Source: Shewanella oncorhynchi (lineage in GTDB: Bacteria; Pseudomonadota; Gammaproteobacteria; Enterobacterales; Shewanellaceae). From it: a stretch of DNA of 64,000 bases. The notes beneath the pieces were generated by a model. The model had not been told where the DNA came from, did no database searches, and saw nothing but the letters and a program-made list of their open reading frames with translations. The DNA is taken from contig NZ_JABAEB010000001.1 in the NCBI RefSeq assembly GCF_012584455.1, positions 376,657 through 440,656 of the forward strand, in the 5' to 3' direction. Numbering within the stretch: position 1 is the first letter of the stretch; each line of letters opens with the position of its first letter. Shown here piece by piece: positions 17,684-27,511 of the stretch. Made by a program: the position numbers and the translations under genes.

Positions 17684-18304
17684 TCAGGATTCATCATTAC
17701 GCGGAAAGTTAGCCAGCACTAGCTCGGCCACTTTGCGCAGTTCATTCGGGCAAATTCCACTGGTCGCTTGTACGGCCATACCTTGCAATACAGTGCCTAT
17801 ATAACGGGCAAGCAGCAAGGGATCGGCGTCAGCGGGCAAATCACCTTCATCTTTGGCGCGTTGCAGTCGTTCGCACAGGGCTATTTCACCGTCGCGGCGA
17901 CGATTAATCAAAGTGTCTTTAATCGCTTGTCCTGCTTCACTACAGGTGAGTGCCCCTTGAACAATCAAACATCCCTGTGGATGGCTTTTATCCACCAAAG
18001 AGCTTGCCGCACCGAGTAGCATTGACTCGATAACCTGATAGGCGGTTTTTTGTTCCAGTGCCGGGTAGAAAAACGCACAGGGGCGCTGTTCATATAATTC
18101 TATCGCTTTGAGAAATAACTGTTCTTTATTACCGAAAGCGGCATAAAGGCTAGGTTTATTAATGCCCATAGCTTGGGTGAGATCTGTTAACGATGTACCT
18201 TCAAAACCTTTGAGCCAGAAGACTTCTAAGGCTTTTGCTAATGCATCGTCAGTGTCAAAAGCTCGTGGGCGACCAACACAGGGCGTCTGGGTGACGGTTG
18301 ACAT
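17684..18304 (-). CDS. TetR-family repressor, probably of the adjacent RND pump
   Basis: 206 residues from the ATG at 18304 (an ATG one codon earlier at 18307 is equally possible; GAGGAG lies just upstream). The N-terminal HTH (about 25-65, GFEGTSLTDLTQAMGINKPSLYAAFGNKEQLF) is typical of TetR; the C-terminal half (TetR_C type) should bind the inducer. It is divergent from the RND operon, and the intervening 420 bp contain three copies of a palindrome that suit a TetR dimer, so it probably represses the pump and perhaps itself. Confidence 0.93.
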   Translation of the reverse strand: MSTVTQTPCVGRPRAFDTDDALAKALEVFWLKGFEGTSLTDLTQAMGINKPSLYAAFGNKEQLFLKAIELYEQRPCAFFYPALEQKTAYQVIESMLLGAASSLVDKSHPQGCLIVQGALTCSEAGQAIKDTLINRRRDGEIALCERLQRAKDEGDLPADADPLLLARYIGTVLQGMAVQATSGICPNELRKVAELVLANFPRNDES

Positions 18305-18560
18305 CATTAGGCTCCTCAATTCTCAATTGCCCCTAGGATAGACATGGGTTTAGTCCCTGTCCAGCCACACTTGCCACTGATGACGGACTTAGGGGGGATA
18401 TGTCTACTTAGTCATTCAAGGTGTCACCTAAGTTCAGCATGTTATCTGCGTTAGTCAGTGTTTGCTTCAATATTCATCAAAATGCTTTGCCGTTCAAACT
18501 CGTAGCCTTTTGCCTCTGGACGCATTGCATGCCTAGGGTAAGTGCACACCTCTAGTTAAA

Positions 18561-18645
18561 TACCGTTCGGTACATAAATTTGTTGACAGCATCATTTTAC
18601 GCTATATATTACCGTTCAGTACAGAATATTTTTTACCAGTCGGTA
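18561..18645. promoter_or_regulatory. Three palindromic operators, likely TetR-family sites, around the RND promoter
   Basis: TACCGTTCGGTA (18561-18572), TACCGTTCAGTA (18610-18621) and TACCAGTCGGTA (18634-18645) are variants of TACCG-N2-CGGTA. The first flanks the -35, the second overlaps the end of the -10 and the third lies downstream, as expected for repression. Found only here in my reading of the window. Confidence 0.75.
18583..18610 (+). promoter_or_regulatory. Sigma70-type promoter of the RND efflux operon
   Basis: TTGACA (18583-18588), 16-nt spacer, TATATT (18605-18610). It faces the efflux genes and lies between the first and second operator palindromes. The long leader (about 110 bp to the ATG at 18727) contains the third operator. 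Confidence 0.7.
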
Positions 18646-18726
18646 TTTAATTGGTTTGGTTTGTAACACAGCTGCATGTGTGTGGTTCGAACAGCGTGAA
18701 ATGCCCGCCACTTTGAGGATAGTAAT

Positions 18727-19965
18727 ATGATGAGTAACAAACCTTTACGAATAATGATGTTAACGGCTGTGGCTGCTTTCGTCCTTTCAGCTTGTGGTGA
18801 GCAAACAGCGCAGCAGGGACCTGCACCGAGTGCACCTAAGGTGGATGTCGCTCAGGTATTGCATGAGCGAGTCACCGAATGGGATGAGTTTACCGGTCGT
18901 TTACAGGCGCCAGAAAGTGTCACCCTTATCCCGCGGGTGTCGGGTTATATCGACTCAGTAAATTTTAAAGAAGGCGCCTTAGTGAAAAAAGGCGAGGTGT
19001 TATTTCGCATCGATCCAAGCGTGTTTGAAGTGGAAGTGGCCCGGTTAAAAGCAGACCTTGCTAGCGCACTTTCTGCAGAGCAACTGGCTACTAATGACTT
19101 TGAACGGGCACATAAGTTATTTGACCAAAAGGCGGTATCGGCCGAATTACTCGATACCCGTGAGTCGAATAAACGTCAGACTGCAGCCGCAGTCGCTTCG
19201 GTGAAAGCAGCACTCATGCGCGCCGAGCTTGATTTAGCTTATACCCAAGTACAAGCGCCGATTGATGGCCGCGTGTCCTACGCCAACGTCACTGCGGGTA
19301 ACTATGTCACTGCAGGGCAGAGTGTGCTGACCAGCTTAGTCTCTACCGCCAGCATGTATGCCTATTTTGATGTGGACGAGCAAACCTACCTTAAATACGT
19401 GAAGTTAACTGCGCAGAACAAACGTAACGATCCTCGTGCTGGCGATAACCCCGTGTATATGGCTTTAGCCAATGAGCGCGATTATCACCATATTGGCATG
19501 GTCGACTTTGTTGACAATGCGATGGATAAGCAGACAGGCACAATTCGAGTGAGGGCCACTTTTGACAATGAAGACAATAGTTTATTGCCTGGCTTGTTTG
19601 CGCGTCTTCGCACCGCGGGCAGCGGCGCCTATGAGGGGATCTTGATCGACGATAAAGCCGTTGGCACAGATCTCAATAATAAGTTTGTGCTGGTCGTCGG
19701 TCATGATGGCACGGTCGAATATCGCGGCGTGACCTTAGGCGAAAAAGTCCAAGGACTGCGCATCGTGACCCAAGGCTTGATGGCCGAAGACAAGATTGTC
19801 GTCAATGGTATGCAACGCGTACGCCCTAAGATGCAAATTGAGCCAAACATAGTGGACATGGTCGACAGCGACAAGCTCGAGGCGCTACGCCAAGCCCAGT
19901 TAATACTCGATAAAAACCAAGAGCATTTGACGGCGCAAGCGGTCGAAACGGCGAGCCGCGGTTAA
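18727..19965 (+). CDS. RND efflux periplasmic adaptor (membrane fusion lipoprotein, AcrA/MexE type)
   Basis: 412 residues. The N-terminus has a lipoprotein signal with lipobox LSAC (Cys22), so it is anchored in the inner membrane. Then come the split biotinyl-lipoyl domain (about 60-95 and 165-200), an alpha-helical hairpin (about 100-160) and beta-barrel and proximal domains to about 370. It bridges the RND pump to an outer-membrane channel; no channel gene is adjacent, so a shared TolC is likely. GAGGAT precedes the start; 13 bp separate it from the pump gene. Confidence 0.95.
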   Translation: MMSNKPLRIMMLTAVAAFVLSACGEQTAQQGPAPSAPKVDVAQVLHERVTEWDEFTGRLQAPESVTLIPRVSGYIDSVNFKEGALVKKGEVLFRIDPSVFEVEVARLKADLASALSAEQLATNDFERAHKLFDQKAVSAELLDTRESNKRQTAAAVASVKAALMRAELDLAYTQVQAPIDGRVSYANVTAGNYVTAGQSVLTSLVSTASMYAYFDVDEQTYLKYVKLTAQNKRNDPRAGDNPVYMALANERDYHHIGMVDFVDNAMDKQTGTIRVRATFDNEDNSLLPGLFARLRTAGSGAYEGILIDDKAVGTDLNNKFVLVVGHDGTVEYRGVTLGEKVQGLRIVTQGLMAEDKIVVNGMQRVRPKMQIEPNIVDMVDSDKLEALRQAQLILDKNQEHLTAQAVETASRG

Positions 19966-19978
19966 GGAATAACACACT

Positions 19979-22900
19979 ATGTTGTCGCAATTTTTCATTA
20001 AAAGACCGATATTTGCAGCCGTACTGTCATTGCTGTTTCTTATCACTGGGGCGATTGCCGTTTGGCAGTTGCCTATTACCGAATATCCCGAGGTGGTACC
20101 GCCAACCGTAGTGGTCACCGCTAACTATCCTGGCGCTAACCCTAAAGTGATTGCCGAAACTGTGGCTTCGCCGCTGGAGCAGGAAATTAACGGCGTCGAA
20201 GACATGTTGTATATGTCATCGCAGGCGACGTCCGATGGACGCATGACCTTGACCATCACCTTTGCGATTGGCACGGATGTGGATAAGGCTCAAACCCAAG
20301 TGCAGAGCCGAGTCGATCGCGCTATGCCCCGTCTGCCGCAGGAAGTACAACGTCTTGGTATTATTACTGAAAAATCATCGCCAGACTTGACCATGGTGGT
20401 GCATTTGTTATCGCCGGATAACCGTTATGATATGTTGTATCTGTCTAACTATGCGGCGCTTAACGTCAAAGACGAGTTAGCGCGGATTAACGGTGTCGGT
20501 GCTGTGCGTTTGTTTGGCGCCGGCGAATACAGCCTGAGAATTTGGCTCGACCCGAATAAAGTCTCGGTGCTGGGTTTATCGCCAGCGGACATTATTGCTG
20601 CCGTGCGCGAGCAAAACCAACAGGCAGCAGCGGGCAGTTTAGGCGCGCAGCCCAGTGGCAGTGCTGACTTTCAACTTTTGATTAACGTGAAAGGCCGTTT
20701 AACTGAACTGTCTGAATTTGAAGATATCATCATCAAAGTTGGTCAGAATGCTGAGGTGATCCGCCTTAAAGATGTCGCGCGGGTGGAACTCGGGGCAACG
20801 AGTTATGCGCTGCGCTCTTTACTCGATAATAAGGATGCGGTCGCTATTCCTGTATTCCAAGCATCGGGCTCTAACGCGATTCAGATTTCCGACGATGTAC
20901 GCGCCAAAATGGCAGAGCTGTCTAAAGGATTCCCTGAAGGACTCGAATACGAAATCGTTTACGACCCAACAGTGTTCGTGCGTGGCTCGATTGAAGCTGT
21001 GGTAAAAACCTTGCTCGAAGCCGTGTTGCTGGTGGTGTTAGTGGTGGTGCTATTCCTGCAAACTTGGCGCGCATCGATTATTCCGCTGGTGGCCGTGCCT
21101 GTGTCTTTGGTCGGTACCTTTGCCTTTATGCATCTGCTTGGTTTCTCGTTAAATGCCTTGTCGCTATTTGGGCTGGTGCTCGCCATCGGTATCGTGGTTG
21201 ACGATGCCATCGTCGTGGTGGAAAACGTCGAGCGTAATATTGCCGCAGGATTAAGCCCAGTTGCGGCAACACAAAAGGCGATGAAGGAAGTGACAGGCCC
21301 GATTGTGGCAACCACCTTAGTGCTGGCGGCGGTGTTTATTCCAACGGCCTTTATGAGCGGTTTAACCGGGCAGTTCTATAAACAGTTTGCCTTGACTATT
21401 ACTATCTCGACCTTTATCTCGGCGATTAACTCACTGACCTTAAGTCCGGCATTATCGGCGCTGTTACTCAAGAGTCATGATGCACCTAAGGACGGCTTAA
21501 CCCGTCTAATGGATAAGTTGTTTGGTGCTTGGTTATTTGTGCCTTTTAATCGTTTATTTAACCGTGCATCCGATGGTTATGGCTGGTTAGTGCGTAAGGT
21601 GATCCGTTTTGGCGGCATTATCGGCTTAGTGTATTTAGGCATGGTGGCGTTAACGGGAGTGCAATTTGCTAATACACCAACGGGTTATGTGCCCGGCCAA
21701 GATAAACAGTATTTAGTGGCCTTTGCCCAGTTGCCCGATGCGGCATCCCTTGAACGTACGGATAGTGTGATCAAGAAGATGTCTGAGATTGCGCTAAATC
21801 ACCCCGGAGTCGCGCACTCGATTGCCTTCCCTGGCCTTAGCATCAACGGTTTTACCAATAGTCCTAACTCAGGCGTGGTGTTTGTTGCGCTCGATGATTT
21901 TGACTCTCGTACCAGTCCTGAACTGTCGGCGAATGCCATTGCAGGACAATTGAATCAGCAATTTGCTGCTATTCAGGATGCGTTTATTGCCATCTTCCCG
22001 CCGCCACCTGTGCAAGGCCTCGGCACTATAGGAGGGTTCCGTCTGCAAATTCAAGACAGAGCCAACCTTGGTTATGAGGCCTTGTATCAGGTGACCCAAC
22101 AAGTGATGTACAAAGCGTGGGCCGATCCTCAGTTAGCTGGCGTTTTTTCTAGCTATCAAGTGAACGTGCCACAACTTGAACTGGATATCGATCGGACTAA
22201 AGCGAAACAGCAGGCAGTGTCGCTCGATCAAATCTTCCAGACATTACAAACCTATATGGGCTCGACCTATGTCAACGACTTCAATCGGTTCGGTCGAACC
22301 TATCAGGTGAATATGCAAGCCGATGAGGCGTTCCGCCAAAGTCCGCAACAGATAAGTCAGCTAAAGGTGCCGAATCTGAATGGTGACATGATCCCGCTGG
22401 GGTCGTTCATCAACGTCAGCCAAAGTTCAGGTCCAGACAGAGTGATGCACTATAACGGTTTCACGACCGCTGAAATCAACGGTGGTCCAGCGCTCGGAGT
22501 GAGTACAGGCCAAGCGCAGGCGGCGATTGAGAAAATTTTGGCTGAAACCTTACCTAATGGTATGACTTATGAGTGGACCGAGCTGACCTATCAGCAAATT
22601 CTCGCGGGCAATACGGGTCTTTTGGTTTTCCCGCTGGTGATCATCTTAGTGTTTATGGTGCTAGCCGCCCAGTACGAGAGCTTAAGCTTGCCATTGGCGA
22701 TTATCTTAATCATCCCAATGACCTTACTTTCAGCCCTCAGTGGTGTGCTGATTTACGGTGGCGATAATAATATCTTCACCCAAATTGGCCTGATAGTGCT
22801 GGTGGGGCTGGCGACTAAAAACGCTATCTTGATTGTCGAGTTTGCAAAGGAGAAACAAGATCACGGTATGGCACCTATGGAGGCGATATTAGAGGCAGCA

Positions 22901-23125
22901 AGATTACGTTTACGTCCTATCTTGATGACATCTATCGCCTTTATCATGGGAGTGGTGCCTATGGTGTTCTCCACTGGCGCGGGCGCTGAGATGCGCCAAG
23001 CCATGGGGGGGGCAGTATTCGCCGGTATGATAGGGGTGACTGTATTTGGTCTTATCCTAACGCCGCTGTTTTACTATGCCTTAGCAAAGAGAGGCGGTAA
23101 AAAGCCGATGAGCATAAAGAGATAA
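19979..23125 (+). CDS. RND multidrug efflux pump, HAE1 family (AcrB/MexF type)
   Basis: 1048 residues, full length for the family. Twelve membrane helices and two large periplasmic loops are evident. The proton-relay pair is present in TM4 (GIVVDDAIVVVENVERN) and the partner Lys in TM10 (LVGLATKNAILIVEFA). As a trimer it captures amphiphilic drugs or metabolites from the periplasm or outer membrane leaflet. Co-transcribed with its adaptor and followed by a rho-independent terminator. Substrates cannot be told from sequence. Confidence 0.96.
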   Translation: MLSQFFIKRPIFAAVLSLLFLITGAIAVWQLPITEYPEVVPPTVVVTANYPGANPKVIAETVASPLEQEINGVEDMLYMSSQATSDGRMTLTITFAIGTDVDKAQTQVQSRVDRAMPRLPQEVQRLGIITEKSSPDLTMVVHLLSPDNRYDMLYLSNYAALNVKDELARINGVGAVRLFGAGEYSLRIWLDPNKVSVLGLSPADIIAAVREQNQQAAAGSLGAQPSGSADFQLLINVKGRLTELSEFEDIIIKVGQNAEVIRLKDVARVELGATSYALRSLLDNKDAVAIPVFQASGSNAIQISDDVRAKMAELSKGFPEGLEYEIVYDPTVFVRGSIEAVVKTLLEAVLLVVLVVVLFLQTWRASIIPLVAVPVSLVGTFAFMHLLGFSLNALSLFGLVLAIGIVVDDAIVVVENVERNIAAGLSPVAATQKAMKEVTGPIVATTLVLAAVFIPTAFMSGLTGQFYKQFALTITISTFISAINSLTLSPALSALLLKSHDAPKDGLTRLMDKLFGAWLFVPFNRLFNRASDGYGWLVRKVIRFGGIIGLVYLGMVALTGVQFANTPTGYVPGQDKQYLVAFAQLPDAASLERTDSVIKKMSEIALNHPGVAHSIAFPGLSINGFTNSPNSGVVFVALDDFDSRTSPELSANAIAGQLNQQFAAIQDAFIAIFPPPPVQGLGTIGGFRLQIQDRANLGYEALYQVTQQVMYKAWADPQLAGVFSSYQVNVPQLELDIDRTKAKQQAVSLDQIFQTLQTYMGSTYVNDFNRFGRTYQVNMQADEAFRQSPQQISQLKVPNLNGDMIPLGSFINVSQSSGPDRVMHYNGFTTAEINGGPALGVSTGQAQAAIEKILAETLPNGMTYEWTELTYQQILAGNTGLLVFPLVIILVFMVLAAQYESLSLPLAIILIIPMTLLSALSGVLIYGGDNNIFTQIGLIVLVGLATKNAILIVEFAKEKQDHGMAPMEAILEAARLRLRPILMTSIAFIMGVVPMVFSTGAGAEMRQAMGGAVFAGMIGVTVFGLILTPLFYYALAKRGGKKPMSIKR

Positions 23126-23163
23126 CCGTCGGTTAAGCTTGTTTTCTAGTTGAAAAACACATG

Positions 23164-23192
23164 AAAGGTCTACATTGAGTAGGCCTTTTTTG
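23164..23192 (+). terminator. Terminator of the RND operon
   Basis: Stem AAGGTCTAC / GTAGGCCTT (one G-T pair) with a 5-nt loop ATTGA, followed by a run of six T residues. Confidence 0.88.
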
Positions 23193-23456
23193 TTTATTCA
23201 CGGCGAGAGCGATTAGATTTGACTATCTTTAGCTGGAGTTAATTAACATTAGGTCAATTGATGCTTAGTGATGGTATTGCTCGCTAGGTTAAAACTAAAA
23301 CCAGAAATGAGGAATATCGTTGGTATTTTCTGGATCATCAATAAGAAACAATGAATAACTATTACCAGACCATTCTGTTAGTTTATAACTTATTGCCACT
23401 TGAGTGCGTCATTATCACAGTATGATTAGAATGGTTACTGTTTTACGACTTTTCTA

Positions 23457-23511
23457 TATAATTTGATGATTATTCAATGTATTAGTAATGTACAATGCTA
23501 GATGAATCTAG
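23457..23511 (+). promoter_or_regulatory. Possible promoter and palindrome upstream of the cupredoxin operon
   Basis: TATAAT at 23457-23462 is a consensus -10, but no good -35 precedes it. A 14-bp palindrome CTAGATGAATCTAG at 23498-23511, followed by a T-run, lies between it and the cupredoxin start at 23580. The remainder of the 23193-23579 gap shows no gene. Confidence 0.35.
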
Positions 23512-23579
23512 ATAGTTTTTTTACGCAGAACTCAGCTAAGGTACTTGTTGACCTTGCATCACTATGCCCGAGGTAACGG

Positions 23580-24257
23580 ATGATCCTATATCGCGTTTTA
23601 TATGCGTTAGTACTTTGCGTTTTGATCTATTTCACGCCTCAAGTCATGGCTGCTGAACTCAATATTAATGTAGTAGATCTGCAACAACAGGCCATTGCCG
23701 ATACTGTTGTGGAGCTGATCCCTGCAGTGATGCCCGATAATGCAATACCTGTCGAGCATTATGAAATGTCGCAAAAAAATCGAACCTTTATCCCCTTTGT
23801 GCTGGCGGTGCCTAAAGGTGCAAAGGTGGATTTCCCCAACTTAGATCGTACTCGTCACCATGTGTATTCTTTTTCAGAAGCTAAACCTTTCGAACTTAAA
23901 TTGTATGTGGGTCAGGCCGAAGCGCCGATTCAGTTCGATAAACCCGGTTTGGTCGCGCTTGGCTGTAATATTCACGATTATATGCAAGCATTTATCTATG
24001 TGGCAGATAGCCCTATTGTCGCGGTGACGGACGAGAAAGGTGAGATCCAGTTTAAGGGACTTATCGCCGGTCAATATAAAGTTAAGCGCTGGCATCCATG
24101 GCAGAAGGCGGCATCAGAGCCAACGGATTTACTGATAGTTAATGGCCCTAATCAACTCAGCCTGCCCTTAGACATTGAGCGTCAAGCTAAACCGTCGGCT
24201 CCGCCGTCGGGATTTGGTCACTACGATTCTGAAGGTAAGCCATTACATGCTAAATAG
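23580..24257 (+). CDS. Periplasmic cupredoxin-like protein (methylamine-utilisation-type plastocyanin fold)
   Basis: 225 residues with a signal peptide (about 1-25, ending VMA). The middle has the ligand pattern of a type 1 copper site: His93/His94 (RTRHHVYSF), Cys129, His132 and Met135 (LGCNIHDYM). A carboxypeptidase-like beta domain (about 145-200, DEKGEIQFKGLIAGQYKVKRWHP) follows. Homologues are often labelled methylamine utilisation protein, but no mau genes are present here, so that label should not be taken as function. It probably carries electrons or senses copper/redox state in the periplasm (inference). First gene of a four-gene operon; it overlaps the next gene by 11 bp. Confidence 0.88.
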   Translation: MILYRVLYALVLCVLIYFTPQVMAAELNINVVDLQQQAIADTVVELIPAVMPDNAIPVEHYEMSQKNRTFIPFVLAVPKGAKVDFPNLDRTRHHVYSFSEAKPFELKLYVGQAEAPIQFDKPGLVALGCNIHDYMQAFIYVADSPIVAVTDEKGEIQFKGLIAGQYKVKRWHPWQKAASEPTDLLIVNGPNQLSLPLDIERQAKPSAPPSGFGHYDSEGKPLHAK

Positions 24258-26553
24258 TTTTCGCGCTCGGCTGATTTTAGTTTTCTTTATTGTGCTGACG
24301 TTGGTGCAATTTGCCACGGCATTTTCCGTGTTGACAGCGACCGAAAAAGATAACTTTTTACAGCAACAGAAAAGTCTCGATATTGGCGCGAATGTGTTTC
24401 TCGAAGTGTTATCGAATCGCGGTATTCAGCTCAGTCAAAGTTTGTCCGTACTCAGTGCCGATTTTGGTTTTAAGCGCGCGATTGCTACTGGTGAGCAAGA
24501 AACCATTGAATCAGTGTTATCTAATCACGGCTCTCGTATTGGTGCCGACGCCGCTGTATTGCTATCACCTAAAGGGGCGCTCTTGACCTCGAGTTTGCCT
24601 GGACTCACTCAGGATGATATTCAATCCTTATTTAATATGACCACCAGCAATCATAATGCGTTAGCTATCCTTAATTTTGATCATGCTAGCTATCAGTTTG
24701 TGCTGCAGCCGGTGAAGGCGCCGACCTTAATCGCTTGGGTTGGCATGGGTTTTTTATTGGATGAGAAGGTCGCCCAACAAGCTAAAGCTATTACGGGCAT
24801 CGATGTGAGTTTTGTCAATCAGGCAACGGGCCGCACTGAAATAGCTTCAACCTTATCAGATAATGAAAAGTTAAGCGTAATTGAGCAGGCGAGCTTATTG
24901 CCTAGCTTGCTGAAAATGCCTAGTGAAAGTATTCCCGTAGATCATCTGTCTATGGGCATCAAACTTTATGATCACAACGGCAGCCAATTAGCGCTACTAC
25001 ACCAATCAAACCTCAAGTGGCAGCAAAGTTATCAGCAACTACGCAATAATATGCTGCTGATTTTTGCTTTGACCTTAGCACTGGCGATTGCGATTGCGAT
25101 TTGGTTGTCGGGCAGTTTGACTGAACCTGTTCATCAACTAGTGAATTATGCCCGCAAAATCGGTCAAGGTAAGCAGCCTGCCAATATTCAAGGTGCGCCA
25201 GCAGAGCTGAGGGTGTTGGCCAAGAGTTTATCCTTAATGCGCGATGATATTGAAGCGCGGGAAAAGGATTTAGTCTACCAATCTCGCCACGATAGCTTGA
25301 CAGGTTTGCTCAATCGTTTTGCCGCAAAACAGCATTTGGCGGATCTTAACGATAAGTTATCCGGTGCTATGGTGTTGTTAGATATTAAACATTTCCGCCA
25401 TATCAACGATATTATTGGTTTTGCCAACGCCGATACTTTATTACTGCTTTTTGCTCGCCGCCTAGAGCAATTAGCACCGACACCGGATTTACTGGCGCGT
25501 TTAGACGGTGACTCATTTTTACTTCTGTATAGTCAAGGCATTCGCCCCGAGCACTTGTTGAAATCATTGGATATGCTGGAGTCTCCCTTTCCAATCCAAG
25601 GCTCAAACATTTCTCTTACCGTGCGGGCGGGATTACTTGAAATCGATGGTAATGGTGCTGATATCGATGTGTTAGTGCGCCGCGCCGAAATTGCCCTCAA
25701 TCAAGCCTGTCTCGAAGAGCAACGCATCGTCAGTTATCGTCAAGGCGCCGATGAAAAGTATCAGCGTGAGCTGACGATTATCCGTGATTTGCCCATAGGT
25801 TTAGCGCAAAACCAATTGTATTTAGTGTTCCAACCTAAAGTGGATTTACGCCTAAACCAGTGCACTGGCGCCGAGGCATTGATCCGCTGGCAGCATCCTA
25901 CGCTAGGGTTTATTCCGCCCGATGAATTTATTCAACTGGCTGAAAATTCTGGCAACATTGATATTGTTAGCCAGTGGGTATTGAAGCAGGCAATTCAGCA
26001 ATTAGTGACATGGCAGCGGCGGGGTATGGTGCTAAAACTGGCTATTAACCTGTCGGCCCATGATTTAGTCGATACTCGCTTACCAAATCAAATCGCCATT
26101 TTACTGAAAGACAATAATCTGCCAAGCGGTGCACTCTGTATCGAAGTCACTGAAGGCGCCGTGATGAAAGATGCACAGACTGTGGTGAGTGTATTACAGC
26201 GATTCCGTGACATGGGCGTGTCTGTTGCCATTGATGATTTTGGCACAGGTCATTCATCATTAGCCTATTTGAAAATTTTACCTGTTAATGAGGTGAAAAT
26301 TGATCGCAGCTTTATCAAAGACATGCTCACGGATAGCCTGGATGTGATGATAGTCGATACGAGTATTAAATTGATCCACGGCTTAGGTTTTACCGTAGTA
26401 GCCGAAGGCGTTGAAGAACAAGAAGGTGTTGAGATATTGCGTAATCTTGATTGCGATATCATTCAAGGTTATGTGTTTTCGAAACCCTTAAAAACGGCTG
26501 AATTTGATCTGTGGTTCGAGGCGTTTAACCATCCAAATACCGCTGATGCATAA
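24247..26553 (+). CDS. Membrane sensor with degenerate GGDEF and intact EAL (c-di-GMP phosphodiesterase)
   Basis: 768 residues from the ATG at 24247; a longer frame opening at 24175 lies inside the cupredoxin gene. Order: TM1 (about 10-30), periplasmic sensor of cache type (about 35-270), TM2 (about 275-298), HAMP (about 298-350), GGDEF (about 365-520), EAL (about 535-765). The cyclase motif is DGDSF, so the catalytic acidic residue is lost. The EAL domain keeps EALIRW, NLS, EVTEG, IDDFGTG, VKIDRS and AEGVE, so hydrolysis of c-di-GMP is likely. Position suggests that its periplasmic sensor reads something handled by the cupredoxin, DUF3034 or globin partners (inference). Confidence 0.93.
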   Translation: MLNSFRARLILVFFIVLTLVQFATAFSVLTATEKDNFLQQQKSLDIGANVFLEVLSNRGIQLSQSLSVLSADFGFKRAIATGEQETIESVLSNHGSRIGADAAVLLSPKGALLTSSLPGLTQDDIQSLFNMTTSNHNALAILNFDHASYQFVLQPVKAPTLIAWVGMGFLLDEKVAQQAKAITGIDVSFVNQATGRTEIASTLSDNEKLSVIEQASLLPSLLKMPSESIPVDHLSMGIKLYDHNGSQLALLHQSNLKWQQSYQQLRNNMLLIFALTLALAIAIAIWLSGSLTEPVHQLVNYARKIGQGKQPANIQGAPAELRVLAKSLSLMRDDIEAREKDLVYQSRHDSLTGLLNRFAAKQHLADLNDKLSGAMVLLDIKHFRHINDIIGFANADTLLLLFARRLEQLAPTPDLLARLDGDSFLLLYSQGIRPEHLLKSLDMLESPFPIQGSNISLTVRAGLLEIDGNGADIDVLVRRAEIALNQACLEEQRIVSYRQGADEKYQRELTIIRDLPIGLAQNQLYLVFQPKVDLRLNQCTGAEALIRWQHPTLGFIPPDEFIQLAENSGNIDIVSQWVLKQAIQQLVTWQRRGMVLKLAINLSAHDLVDTRLPNQIAILLKDNNLPSGALCIEVTEGAVMKDAQTVVSVLQRFRDMGVSVAIDDFGTGHSSLAYLKILPVNEVKIDRSFIKDMLTDSLDVMIVDTSIKLIHGLGFTVVAEGVEEQEGVEILRNLDCDIIQGYVFSKPLKTAEFDLWFEAFNHPNTADA

Positions 26554-26629
26554 GCGCGTTTACTCAAGTCAATATGCAAAGACGCTAGACTAACGATTCA
26601 TCGTCGACAGAATTAGAGCGGAGCATCAA

Positions 26630-27511
26630 GTGAACATTTCCATAAATGCATTGAAGTTGAATTCATTAACTTGGACTTATGTTAAGGCTTTGTCTTGCCT
26701 ATTTTTACTATTGGGCACTGTTCCTACGTTTGCTGAAGGTAGCCGTGTGGTCGCGACTGGCGGCGGGACGATGATTGAAGGCAGTGCTGGCGGTGGCATA
26801 GTGCCATGGGCCGTGATCAACGGTTATGGTAGTAGCGGTGAATGGTCGGCAACGGCGATGGCGACGGGTGTCTATGTCGATGATTTTACGCTGAAAGTGA
26901 TCGGCGCTTCTTTGAGTTTTGATAATCGATTCGAGCTGAGCGTTGCGCGGCAAACCTTTGATTTAGATACTATGGGCGGCGAGTTAGGCCAAGATATCTT
27001 CGGCGTAAAATACAAGCTTGCCGGAGAGCTACTTTATACGGCTATGCCGCAAATTACCTTAGGTGCCCAGTATAAAAGAGTCGATGACTTTGCGATTCCT
27101 CAGGCGGTTGGGGCGCGGGATGATTGGGGTTTAGATGTGTATGTTGCTGCCAGCAAAGTATTTTTTGATGCGGTAGCGGGACGAAATGTATTACTCAATG
27201 GGACCGTGCGCGCGACCAAGGCGAATCAAACGGGTTTATTAGGTTTTGGTACCCAAGCCAATCATGATTACCAGTTTGTGTTCGAAGCCTCTGCCGCGGT
27301 ATTGCTGACGGATAATGTGGCACTGGGTATCGAATATCGCCAGAAACCCGATGAGTTAGCTTTTGCCCGTGAGGATGATTGGCAAGATGTGTTTTTAGCT
27401 TGGTTTATCAATAAGCATCTTTCCGTGGTTACGGCCTATGCGAATTTGGGCAGTATTGCAGGATTTGAAGAGCAACGGGGTTGGTACCTGTCGGTGGAGG
27501 GAGCGTTATGA
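26630..27511 (+). CDS. DUF3034 family protein, probably outer-membrane beta-barrel
   Basis: 293 residues starting at a GTG (26630) with GGAG six bases upstream. A signal peptide covers about residues 1-36. The mature part alternates polar and hydrophobic residues with frequent aromatic girdle positions, as in porin-like barrels, and matches what I recall of DUF3034; no function is established. It follows the phosphodiesterase by 76 bp and overlaps the globin gene by 4 bp (ATGA), which implies translational coupling. Confidence 0.8.
   Translation: MNISINALKLNSLTWTYVKALSCLFLLLGTVPTFAEGSRVVATGGGTMIEGSAGGGIVPWAVINGYGSSGEWSATAMATGVYVDDFTLKVIGASLSFDNRFELSVARQTFDLDTMGGELGQDIFGVKYKLAGELLYTAMPQITLGAQYKRVDDFAIPQAVGARDDWGLDVYVAASKVFFDAVAGRNVLLNGTVRATKANQTGLLGFGTQANHDYQFVFEASAAVLLTDNVALGIEYRQKPDELAFAREDDWQDVFLAWFINKHLSVVTAYANLGSIAGFEEQRGWYLSVEGAL

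Noticed and set aside
23463..23477. FNR-like TTGATGATTATTCAA upstream of the cupredoxin operon
   Set aside because: The half-sites are separated by seven bases instead of six (15-bp site), so it does not fit FNR/EtrA spacing despite the tempting context.
23580..24257. Methylamine utilisation gene
   Set aside because: The label comes from cupredoxin homologues; no methylamine dehydrogenase or mau maturation genes are nearby.
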